From: Ilyonectria destructans
Lineage: Eukaryota; Ascomycota; Sordariomycetes; Hypocreales; Nectriaceae
Assembly (NCBI GenBank): GCA_020740775.1
Contig: JAHEWK010000011.1
Coordinates: forward strand, 2,418,001 to 2,482,000
DNA: 64,000 nucleotides
Reading direction: 5' to 3'
The position numbers and the translations under genes were made by a program. Of the stretch, positions 12,701 to 22,673 are shown one piece after another. The notes under the pieces were generated by a model. That model was not told where the DNA came from and made no database searches. It was given only the letters and a program-made list of their open reading frames with translations. Each line of letters starts with the position of its first letter. Positions within the stretch are counted from its first letter, which is position 1.

Positions 12701-13232
12701 CCTTGATGGCTCTCGGGGGCTCTTCTCAGCTCTGCCTCGTCCCAAGCACCCCCCATTCTGCAGGTCTCATCATCCATACTACTGACGGCTCCCCGCAATT
12801 ATGTCATGCATCATGGTTTCGCTGAATCCTGGACCCTCCCGTAATTTGGACCGGACCCTGCTCCACCAGCACAAGCACACCAGCCAAAGCACCAACCAGC
12901 TGGCAAAAGACCAAGTCCTGGCCTCCGCTCGCCGTGCCGTCGCGGCCTGTTGCTGGTTTGGGATTCTTATATAGGTCATCGCAATCCTTCTCACCCACAA
13001 TTCAGACACTTGCTCTGCCACCCTTGATGCCTGATTGATCTGTTCAGCTCACAGCTCCTTATTTCTCTTGAGCTCGCGGCCACTGGGCTGTTGAGGCATG
13101 CCGTATACAAAACAGCTCATGTCCGCTTACAACTCGACCCCTTCGCTTACTTCCTTCTCGAGCCGACGCCCATGTTTGGTTTCCCTTGTCTGATTCAAAT
13201 CTTCTGAGCCTTTTATTTCCCTCGTCGCCATC
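9795..13232. other. Long divergent intergenic region, 3.4 kb
   Basis: Lies between the methyltransferase (minus) and the chitinase-like gene (plus). ORFs are short, overlap on both strands and show no family resemblance. A CA/CT-rich low-complexity tract occurs at about 12165-12197. The last few hundred bases probably form the chitinase promoter and leader. Confidence 0.4.
12165..12197. repeat. CA/CT-rich simple repeat
   Basis: Imperfect dinucleotide tract alternating ACAC and CTCT units. No coding role. Confidence 0.6.
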
Positions 13233-14625
13233 ATGAGTCCTTCGCGCAAGTCGCGGATCGCCTCGAGCGTGTCCAATGTCATGTACACCAACGCCGTCTA
13301 CTTCCCCAACTACCGGATATACCAGGGCGACACCCCTGGAATGCTCAATTACAGCTGCATCAACCATGTTTACTACGCGTATGCCAGCGTCTCGGTGGAT
13401 GGCGGTGTTTTCGTAAGTTGCTCGCGGAGTTGTCCCCCCATCTCCGATCTACATGGCAGATTTCGGGTTGCCGCCAACGGGGGAATTTCAGCGCTGACTT
13501 CGGGTCCTTGATTTAGCTGAGCGACGAGTGGGCGGACGCTGGAGCCCCAGTGGACGGCGTGCAAGGCGGGCTGGGCTCCCTAATGCACCTCAAACAGAAA
13601 CACCCTCACCTCCAGGTCATTCTGTCTATCGGAGGAGGCAACTCGCCCGAGGTGTTCCCCGTCGTGGCATCCAGCACGCTTTTGCGGGATAACTTTGCGA
13701 GGTCTGCCCGAGGTCTCGTTGAGGCGTCGGGCCTCGATGGGATCGACAGTAAGTGCCCGCCCCAGAGGATTCCGGCATCCAAATTCTTCGATTGGGACAC
13801 CTAGGACTAATTACAAACCTCGTAAAAGTCGCATGGGAGTATCCCTGTGATGCCAAGCAAGGGTACGACTTCCTTGCCCTACTAGCAGCCGTCCGCATTC
13901 ACCTTCCCGAGGACCAATTCATCCTGACGGCCGCGCTGCCGGCGAACAAGGCCGTCTTACAGTTCATCGATCTGGCGGTAATTTCCGACTACCTGGACTT
14001 TGTAAATCTCATGGCATACGACTTTTTCGGAGCATGGACCCCGAAGAGCGGCCACCACGCGCAGCTCTACAACATAAGCAAAGACGAGACGTCCGGGTCA
14101 TCAGGAGTGTCGTACCTCATGTCTCACGGCTTTCCGGCCCAGAAGATCCTCCTCGGCATCCCGACCTACGGACGCAGCTTCCTCCACGCCACCGGGCCAG
14201 GCCAAAAGTTCCGCGGCGGTGGCGGCGACGATGGCACCTTCGAGTACAACCAACTCCCTCGCAAAGGGTGCAAAGAAGTTGTTGACAAACGCCACGTCGC
14301 AGCGCAGTGCATCGGTTCCGATGGCGGTTTCGTGACGTATGACAACCCGGACACCGTCAAGGTTAAGGCTGGGTTCTGCAAACAAAAGGGACTAGGGGTG
14401 AGTACAAACCGCCGGTGGTGATTTATTTGTTGGCTTGCATTTCTCTCTCAGACACTATCGAGGTGTTCATCATCCCCCGCGTCGACTTGCAGCCTTGTGA
14501 TTGTTGGGTTAGTTTGCTGACGAATGGTTGCACAGGGTCTCTTCTACTGGAATGGTCCGGCAGATTCCAAAGACAAGTCGAGGAGCTTGATTGCGGCTGG
14601 CTTCCGCGCCCTTCACTCTTCCTGA
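13233..14625 (+). CDS. GH18 chitinase-like protein with altered catalytic motif
   Basis: Four exons (13233-13412, 13517-13748, 13829-14397, 14536-14625) encode 356 residues. GH18 landmarks are present: an N-terminal YTNAVYFPNYRIY strand, the SxGG-type motif SIGGG at 97-101, the active-site strand at 134-142, MAYDFF at about 199-204, GIPTYGRSF, and the C-terminal GLFYWNGPAD with its conserved Trp. The active-site strand, read across the second intron, is DGIDIAWEY, so the consensus DxxDxDxE has Ala139 where the second catalytic Asp is expected, while proton-donor Glu141 remains. No signal peptide and no carbohydrate-binding module are visible, so an intracellular protein is inferred. It belongs with the short cytosolic-type fungal GH18 proteins; catalytic activity on chitin is uncertain. 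Confidence 0.85.
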
Positions 14626-15918
14626 GGGAGATGGAAGAAAGGGCATCCTCTTCATCGCTACGCGACAACTTGAATTTATTTGGCCTGCGATCTGGGTTAT
14701 GCGAAACTAGAAAGGTACGGCGACGGCGTTTCTTCAAAGGCATCAAGGAGGTGGGCATTTTCTGGAGTTTTTCTGTTTCCTTTCTTTTCTTTTTCCTTTC
14801 CTTCCGTCTCTTTTCCTGTGTGTTTCCTTGGTTGCATTATGCTTTGGTTGGGGTTGCACACACTCGGTCTCTCAACACCAGACAACCTGGGACGGGCGGG
14901 AATCAATCTTCCAGCAGGAGCAAAAGCGAAGGGATATCCATCATTTGTTGTAGATCTCACATACTCAATAGACGGGGACGGCGTTTTTCTGGCTGCAAAG
15001 GGGCTTTGCGGCCTTGGTGGACCTCCCGGACAACGGAGGCTCACGGCCTCCCTACCTTTCCATACCTCACTTGTCCCGTCCCATCCCAACATCGCTCTTC
15101 CTCGGTTCATGGACAACATCCGGTCTGCTGGGTCATCATCACCTTGCATCACTAGGTCATCCGCGGCGCGGGATATGTCGGACATCCAGGCCGTGCCCCC
15201 TCCAGGTGAACAAACCGCAACTGCTTGTGAGCCGAGCTTGTTCTTGATCGCACGGGATCGGCAGGCAACGCTCCGCAACCCGCAGCGTAACAGGGAGCCG
15301 CGGTTGGGCACGGGATCACAAGGGCGGTTGTGAGGGTGTGCCACCACGTCGCATTGTGCGTGCGCCGCCCCCACGAAGTCCGAGATGTTGGTGTGCAAGG
15401 GGATCGATCCCGCGTGCGAGGCCAGCAACGGTTGCCAGGTTAGGGTTCCCGGCGCCGGCTATTCTAGATGGCCAGCTGGCAGGCTTACCCAAAGAGGCAT
15501 TCAGTACTTTGGCGAATGTTGTGATGTTTTGCTGCTTATCCAGCGAGTCAGTCTCCAACGTTAGGTAAATTCAGTACCTCTTGCTACAAGGACCTGTTGC
15601 GACAAGGTCGGCCGTCTCACATCCATGCGACGGGTGATGGTTGTCACATGTCAAGTCACATTACCCCAACATTTACTCTGTTGCGGAAGGAGCTCTCTCC
15701 ACACGTGCCGATAAGATAAGCCCAGGCTGCATCCGTCATCCCCAGGACGAACGACAGGAGCTCAACCTCCCCACGGATGAACGTTGCCTCATCAAGCAAG
15801 CTTCGACCTCGCGGGACATTCATCATCACGGAGCCATCGCCTCTAAAGATGCTCCCGGAGCGGCAGTCGTGGTCTCGAAACACCACCACCGCCTGCACCG
15901 CCCCCACGCTGCTTCACC
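14626..15918. other. Intergenic, 1.3 kb
   Basis: Two overlapping opposite-strand ORFs of a little over 200 codons exist here, but neither resembles a protein family and their composition looks non-coding. It contains the 3' side of the chitinase-like gene and the promoter of the next gene. Confidence 0.4.
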
Positions 15919-16608
15919 ATGTCCGCCGCCGCCGATAGAGACCCGTCTCCGGCTGCGACTGCTGCCGAACACGAGGAGCTTCTCCGTCATGACGCCGACG
16001 TCCCCGAAGACGCTGCGCCGCCGCTGCCGTTCGAGCCGCTCTTTACGCTCCTGACCAACACCACTACGAATGCTACCGTCCACCCGCGCGTCCACTACAT
16101 CTTCTCCGACGACGACCCCTCCGTGCTGGCCGCCGCCACCACCGCAGACCCCTCGCACCGCGCGCTCGTCGTGGACCTTGCGCCCGCGCCTGCGAGCGAC
16201 CCAGGGCGCTGGGCTGTCTCTTGGGCGTCTAGCCTAAGCCCCAACTTTGCTATAACGGGATCCAGCGTCGCCGTCCAACAGAACGAGAGCGACGACGCAG
16301 GCGAGGATGACCGCCGAGGCGGGGCCCTCATGTTGCGCGTCAAGGGCGTCGAGCATGAGCCGGTCGATATGCGCCCCGATAGCCTGCCGAGCTCTGGTAG
16401 CGGCGCCGCGCTAGGCCGTGAGGACGTGGAAGGGCTGGCGGAGGACTTCCGCCGGCGAATGGGCGTGCTGAAGAAGGTTGTTGACGAGGGCGAGAAGAGG
16501 CGGGCTGTGCTAGGGCCGCAGCTAGACGAGGCTGAGGATAATGATACACCGGAAGTTGCGATTGTTGAAGACGACGATGTAAATGAAAAGTCCAAGGCGG
16601 ATGATTGA
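15919..16608 (+). CDS. Conserved fungal hypothetical protein
   Basis: Single exon, 229 residues, start ATG in strong context (TTCACCATGTCC). The N-terminal third contains a hydrophobic block LPFEPLFTLLTNTTTNAT followed by VHPRVHYIFSDDDPSVL, a pattern I associate with an uncharacterised protein found widely in Pezizomycotina. The middle has a short predicted beta-rich stretch (RALVVDLAPAP, RWAVSWASSL). The C-terminal part contains an amphipathic helix around residues 175-200 (EDVEGLAEDFRRRMGVLKKVV) and ends in an acidic disordered tail. No catalytic motif, membrane segment or signal peptide is visible. The function is unknown. Confidence 0.8.
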   Translation: MSAAADRDPSPAATAAEHEELLRHDADVPEDAAPPLPFEPLFTLLTNTTTNATVHPRVHYIFSDDDPSVLAAATTADPSHRALVVDLAPAPASDPGRWAVSWASSLSPNFAITGSSVAVQQNESDDAGEDDRRGGALMLRVKGVEHEPVDMRPDSLPSSGSGAALGREDVEGLAEDFRRRMGVLKKVVDEGEKRRAVLGPQLDEAEDNDTPEVAIVEDDDVNEKSKADD

Positions 16609-17544
16609 GCGGGCACCAGATGGTTTGTCGAACATCTACAAAGATGGATCCTCGTTATAACTCAACATCTCGATACCGAAAGGCAGCATGGCCTTGAGCC
16701 TGCCACGGACTCATCAAAGGCAAGCCAGTTCGAAATCTCTAAATCGTTGGCAATCGATCTAACTCTAACCCAGGCGAAATCGTCATCGTCGCTCAACATC
16801 AACCAACCAGACATAGCATGTAGTGTGCTATATAGAATGCATAGGTGGGCCAGGCACCTCAAACCATGAAGGCGAATGGGCGTATGGATTATTTTGGCAT
16901 GGATTTTGGCTCGTTTTGAATACACTCTACCATGTTACATCACAGCATTACAGACATACAGTTGCGTCATTCCACTCAAAGTCGAGGTAGAAGATAGTCA
17001 CGCTGGCGAGTGTCCAGATGACCATGTACCAATACTTAAACACCTGGCAGATTATGGCTACAAGAGAAACAGAAAATGTGATTAAAACTCATAGTATAAA
17101 CGCCCCTAACAAATGCAATGGACTAGAACAACTCCAGAATGGGAATTCGAACAACCCCCGTTGCCTTCTTCCAGCAAACAAAGGTCAACGGGCATCGAGG
17201 CTATAACAAGAGGAAAAGCGCGTGCGAGATGTGATCCAGACAGTGGTAAACAAAACAAGTAAAAAAAATGGTTGGCAGTGGTTGCCCAGGCAGTCCTCCC
17301 CGTTATTCCCTTATCCTCATTCTCCAAATCGGAGGACTCGTTTTTTCTTCTCCTCCTTCCCTGAAGGCGTATCTATCCCAACATAGTAAAGCGATTGGGG
17401 CAAGCCGGTCTATGTGCGTTTTTAAACCGATCTTGCAGACTGATGTACACAGCTAATCCCTCCTCCCCAACAATTCTTCGACAGCACGGACGCTAGCTCT
17501 TAATGCATTCGTTCGGCGTCGAGTGAAAAAATCGGGAGGCGCAT
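16609..17544. other. Convergent intergenic region, 0.9 kb
   Basis: 3' regions of the hypothetical gene (plus) and the syntaxin gene (minus). No further coding potential recognised. Confidence 0.4.
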
Positions 17545-19047
17545 TTAGTTTCTTGGCATCTGCGGGAGGTGCAATCGCTGAAGAGAGAGATTGTCCAGTG
17601 CATCACCAGCACTGTTGGCCACAGGCGCGCGGGCACTGATGTGCTTGATGATATCGAGGCCGTCAATAACCAGGCTTCGCCTCTTCTTGTTATTTTGTCC
17701 CTTGACAACGAAGATGTAGATGAGGACGATAATGACGATGATGACGATGATGGCCACTATAGCAAGTCAGTTAAAATGTTTAGCGTCAAGAATCACGAGC
17801 AACAACATACCGCAGATACCCAGGCAGATCCACTTCTTCTTGCGAGTCTTGCGGGCAGTGTTGACGGCGACACCCATCTCCTCGTTACCCTTGTCGAGGT
17901 TCTCAACAACCTCCTCACCCTTCTGCTCGATCTGGGTGACGGCAGCCTCCTGCTGGACAACGAGTGTGTCCATGTCGATGAAGAGCTGAGACAGCTCGTT
18001 CATCTGCTGCTCAATCTTGGCGAGGGCGGCGTGTCGGTCCTGGACGGCGCTGAGGGCAGCTCGGGCACGGCCCTGGCGGTCACTCTGCATCATGGCCTGG
18101 CTGAAGACCTGTCGACCACTGGTATCCTCAACAGCCTCGCGGATCTCCTGCTCCGATGCATCGGGGCGGACAATGCGGTACTGGCGAGCCATCTGGTCTT
18201 GAGTGCGCTTGGAGAACTGTGACTCCACCGTCTGGTACTGCCGAATGGCATCCTTCAGGCGACGGTCGACACGGTTGACTTGCGGGTTGTTCTTGGCGCT
18301 CTTTGACTCGGGGTTGGACTTGATGGTGCGAACACGCTCGGTGAGGCCGCGGTAGAGGGCCATGGTCTCGGTGGAGAGGCCATCCAGCTGGCGGTTAGCG
18401 GCGCTGTTGGAGGAGCTGTCGGCGTCATCGAGGGTGCGCTGCTGAAGCATGCGGAGCTGCTCCAAGTTCTGCTCGACGGTGTCGATGCCACGGTCGATAT
18501 CACGACACTCGTTCAGGATGGCATTGGGGTCGCCCTGGGCGATAGAACCAGCGTTGTAGGCAAGAGGGGCCATCTCAACGTTGGAGCCTGGTGATGGTTA
18601 GTGATCAATGTCAAGTTAGCTACACAATGAAGCATTTGAATCTTACCTCCTCCGTAACCTCCCGCCTGGGGGGGAGGGCTCTGGTTGTATCCTCCATAGC
18701 TGCCGCCGCCATAACCACCATTGTCCTGCTGGTCGTAGGGGTTCTGTCCGCCGTATCTGTGTCGATTGAGGTCAGTCAGGGGTCCAGGGTCGCGTTTCGG
18801 ACGCGCGTGGCTGTTGTGGAATGCGGTACTAACCCGTACTGTCGAGGCATAGTCAGCAAATGTGTCACAGGAGAATTCAAGTCACGGCGTAGCTGATGTG
18901 TTGTGATGTGTGGGAAAGGGGGATACGCGAGGCTGACGGTCGCAAGATCAATGGGAGTAGGCCATTGAGGTGCACAGCAGTGAACGACACAGGGCGGTCG
19001 AAGGTGATTGAGTCGAAGCGCAGAGTAAATGGGTGACTTACGCTCAT
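17545..19047 (-). CDS. SSO1: Plasma-membrane t-SNARE, Sso1/syntaxin-1-like
   Basis: Preferred model: exons 19042-19047, 18834-18838, 18647-18756, 17811-18587 and 17545-17756, 369 residues. The protein starts MSYGYGGQNPYDQ, has a Gly/Tyr/Gln-rich N-terminus, then the three-helix syntaxin Habc region, and a SNARE motif (about 240-300) with the central Gln in ALAKIEQQMNELSQLF, followed by a basic KTRKKK patch and a 20-residue hydrophobic anchor rich in Ile and Val. The role is fusion of secretory vesicles with the plasma membrane, pairing with Sec9/SNAP-25-type and synaptobrevin proteins. The second exon is only 5 nt; an alternative start at 18850 with a 17-nt first exon keeps frame (MPRQYG) but has a poorer start context than CCCACCATGAGC at 19047. 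Unusually, about 52 residues follow the membrane anchor. Confidence 0.85.
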
Positions 19048-21292
19048 GGTGGGCAATTAATTAAGGTGATGCTCTGGGAAAGAGTCGGTGATGGGTCGTG
19101 GTCCGACGTTTGGAGGAAACCTCGATCTCGTGTTGGCTTGGCCTCAGACTCGGATCGTGATTTCCGTAGGGGGTGGAATCGTGTCGTGTCGTCTCGGGTC
19201 GGAGCGTCTCGCGGGGAAGTTCTCGTCGCACAGCAAAGAGAAGAACGGGAGAAGGAAGCGAACGTCGAGGCGGGCTACGAGAAGCTTTGAAGGACGGGAT
19301 GAATAAGGACTAAGATGGAGTGAGCGAGCGTGAGAGTGCGAGAGGGAGAGAGCCTGAGCGAGCAGGCGAGTAAGAGCTAGTGCGCCCACTGAGTTGGAGG
19401 CGCTGCCACTGGCTGGGCTGGGGCAGTGGCGGCTCCAGTACGAGGGAGGTACCTGTGGGCGGGCTGCAGGTACCGCGGGGCACCAAGTTTCACTGGCTGC
19501 GACGCCATTCCTGGCAGGGTGTCCACCGGGAGCTACAGTGCGCTGCGACGCTCCTCCAGCGCATGACACCGCAACAGCCTCAGCAAGCGACCCCTAGCGA
19601 CCCCTACGGAGCGACAGTACCGCGCAGGTACCCCGTCCCCAGCCCTCCCATCTGCAGTGTGGCCGCCCCTTGTTCGCCTGGTTCCGGCCAGGTCGCCGTC
19701 TGCGTCGCCGTCGCTAAATCCATTCGCCGTCGCACTCGCAATCTCGCGGCCCCCAACCCTATTTCTCGCCCAGATCATCAAAGACCCCTGCACCGCTCGT
19801 CCCCTGGAAGGAAACCTGGAAAGCCCTAGCGAAAACGCAGGATTTTCTTGATTCCCATGGTACATACTCCGTACGGTGAAGACAAAACTCATCTGCTACA
19901 CCCGGGCCCCTCCTCAATGCGACAGAATTCAGAGGTCCGAGACTTGCTTCAGTAGCGGCAGACGTCCACGGGTCCACGGGTACTACCTCCATCAGCAGAC
20001 CAGCCCAGCTCCAAGCTCAGCACGGTAACTGCGACTCTCCGGCGCACTATCCGTATGGTGGCGCCAGCTCAGTGATTAGTTCCAGCGATGCTGCAGCCAC
20101 TGAAAGCCACTGAAAGCCACCAGGCGCCGCTCAGGCTGACTGGGGCCTGTCCAGTCGCAACTGGAGGAGCCTGGATCCTTGGCAGCGACAGGGAATAGTC
20201 CAATGAGGGAACGCGGGCTCCACTGTTTCATATTGTTGGTCTTGACTCTGGCGACGGCTCTCCACTTGTTACATCTTCACTATCCCAAGTGCCAATGAAA
20301 TGAGCGAGTCATCACCATTATCACCATCGAGACAAAGATCGTCGTCCAGCGCGCTCCGTACTCCATACAGTCATCCCATTGCAGCGTCAGCCCGAAAACC
20401 TAGCACCAAGTACTCCGTACCACCGTCCAGAACCTGCTCCATCCCGAAAATCAAAAGGCTGCGCCCCACTAATCAATAGAGCCATGTAGGCTGACGGCAC
20501 CTCTCGCTCACTGCAGAGCCACAGCAAAGCCTCAGATGCGCGCTAGTCAGCTCAGCTTCCCACCTTAACGCAGCGTGCCGTGTGGGCTCCTCCAGCCGCT
20601 TCCTCAGCTGGTGGTGCCGCGGATGACGCTGCAGCAGTCAGACTCAAGACGAGCCCACTATCAATGACCAGGGTCTCGAACAACAAGCTTCGCCGCGTGG
20701 GGCTAGTGGGAACTGGGAACTGACATGGGCATGTTGGATTTGCCAGTGGACCGCTCACCAGGATCCAAAATTGGCGTCTCAGCAGGCGCCTTCTGAATCC
20801 TTGTTTGAGTGATCGCCAACGACTGCTGCAGTGCCAGTCCGTCGCCGGAGAAATATAACTATCCTATTATTATATCTTGGGGTTAAACGTCAACTTTACA
20901 GAGATGAGATATACGTAGTCCCTTACCTGAGATGGAGTCATGGCCCTTCGAGAGTCTTCGTCACGCCAACTTCAGCCGTATATTCCATGTACATAAGCTG
21001 ACGCTCCACATCGGGTCGACCCTCTTCAGCGTTGCGGCGCTGACCGCCTCACAAATGTAACACAGCGTTCAGACATGGATTTGGGCTCGGATCCAAATGC
21101 TTCATTTCCCAATTAATTCATGCTGTTTAAACACTTCATAAAGCTCACCTAATAAGAAATACTCCCTTGACAGCCTGCTGACCCTCATTTCGTTGCCTCC
21201 TTCTGAATCCCTTCGTGCCTCCTCTTCTACCCATAGTTCCAGCCGCTTACACTGACGAACATTCTCCAGTTTCTCGACTAGGCCTCCGCTCC
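19048..21292. other. Intergenic, 2.2 kb, syntaxin leader plus unknown sequence
   Basis: The first few hundred bases on the minus strand are CT-rich, as expected of a 5' leader for the syntaxin mRNA. The remainder has short ORFs only. Three occurrences of a TACTCCGTAC-like motif (near 19865, 20385 and 20411) and a small duplicated ACTGAAAGCC unit at 20098-20120 are the only structures seen. Confidence 0.4.
20098..20120. repeat. Short direct duplication
   Basis: A 10-bp unit (CACTGAAAGC) is present twice in tandem with a partial third copy. Probably a slippage product. Confidence 0.5.
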
Positions 21293-22321
21293 TCATGCCA
21301 CGGCATATGCAGATACATAGCTGACACTGGAGTCCCTGGGCAACTCAACCAACTTACTGCGGTCATACTGGATGATGCTGAACTGCCCCTTGTCCTGGCA
21401 CCCAGGTTCCTTGCGTAGCAGTTCCAGTGCGGCCATCATAACACCAATGGGGTGTCTTCCACAGACTGTATTCCGAGTCCGTCGAAGGCTATCCAGGAAC
21501 GCGTCGTGGCTGCCGCTCTTCACAGCATCCATGGCTGCCTCATCAATCACCCGAATGGTCTCGTGGATTGGAGGGCCACTTGGCTTCGAAGCCCCCTTGC
21601 GCAACTTATTGAGATCGGATGGGCTGTTGGTCGGGGAGTGCACCATGTAGTTGAAATATTCACCCCAATGACAGAAATCAGAGCTGATGATGAAGGCGTT
21701 TTCTGGGTCCTTGAGATACGGCAGAAGCTCTTGGCCAAAGGCCTTCTCCTCGCTTCCATTGTTAGACCCGATTAGTAGGGGAACAATCTTCGGGAACTCG
21801 TCCGGCGAGCCAAATGTCTCTTGGAGTCGGATGTAGAGGTATGGCGTGTGCATCTCGAGGGAGTGCTCATCCTTCTCGTGCTTCGAGGGCATATCCTCCA
21901 TATCTGCTGCGTCCTTGATTTCCTGCACCGTCTCTTGATCAACCGTCAGATCGCCGAAGGGCGTTGCATACTTTTCAAATGTCGTAGCCGCACAGCCTTC
22001 GAGATAGTACATATGGGAGGGACCCAGAATGAAGACGCGCTTCGCTCGGCTGAGGTCGAGCGTCTTATATGCCCACGCTGCGCATTCGCCAGAGTACTCG
22101 TAACCTGCATGTCTAGCACATGGTGTTGTTAGGCTACATGCCAACTTGCCTTAGGCCAGGCGTACTCACGGAGCAATCACGATACGGGCCCCAGGGATGG
22201 GAAGCGGGACTCCATCAATGCTATCGGGGACAGCTGCCATGAACTTCTTGAGCTGGTTCTCCAACACGTCAGGCGACCTCTCGTACCAGGTGCCTGCCTT
22301 GCTCGCGGGTCGGATCGCCAT
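21293..22321 (-). CDS. MEMO1 family protein (Mho1-like)
   Basis: Two exons (22170-22321 and 21293-22112) separated by a 57-nt intron, 323 residues. MEMO-family landmarks are intact: metal-site His52 in PHAGYEYSG, His84 in ILGPSHMYY, His199 in SSDFCHWGEYF and Cys268 in VCGRHPIG. The start MAIRPASKAGTWYE is typical (RxxxxAGxWYP in the family). MEMO proteins resemble bacterial nonheme-iron dioxygenases; human MEMO1 is linked to cell motility signalling and copper/iron handling, and yeast Mho1 to invasive growth. The length matches fungal members. Cytosolic, no membrane segments. All key ligands are present, so it should be functional. Confidence 0.92.
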
Positions 22322-22673
22322 GTTGGGAGGAGCGGTTATTTAGGATGACAGATGATGGCGACAGAAACGGACGTTTAGATTTTATTTAAACAAGGCGGCA
22401 CCTGCCCTCCGTGATATCAAGGTCGATCAACCTGGAGAGCTGTTCACCAAGGGTAATGATAATGAGTAAGGTTCAAGATGGAGAAGGAGCTCTCGGTCCT
22501 CTCCCCGCCTCGAGGCGGGGTAGGACGTCAGCTCACAAGTCGCAACGGATGGTACACGATGCCAGCCGGCCAACCAAATACCGCATTGAGCATGCACCTA
22601 CCCACCCTCCCGCCAGAACAATGTCCTAACTAAGCCGATAATCCGCTATCATCAACTACGATCTATCTATCTA
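22322..22673. other. Intergenic, promoter of MEMO gene
   Basis: Spacer containing the upstream region of the MEMO gene and the 3' side of the ankyrin-type gene. Near 22498-22522 there is a short GC-rich inverted repeat around CGCCTCGAGGCGGGG that could form a hairpin; its role is unknown. Confidence 0.4.

Noticed and set aside
12037..12825. 262-codon plus-strand ORF upstream of the chitinase-like gene
   Set aside because: It runs through a CA/CT-rich repeat and has a Cys/His/Ser-rich random-looking translation with no family resemblance.
15390..15420. GGGATCGATCCC palindrome considered as tRNA or hairpin signal
   Set aside because: A simple short palindrome without the TTC loop or other tRNA arms, and with no nearby gene end that would give it meaning.
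14680..15428. Two opposite-strand ORFs of 217 and 243 codons
   Set aside because: They overlap each other fully and show no motif or splice pattern; composition explains their length.
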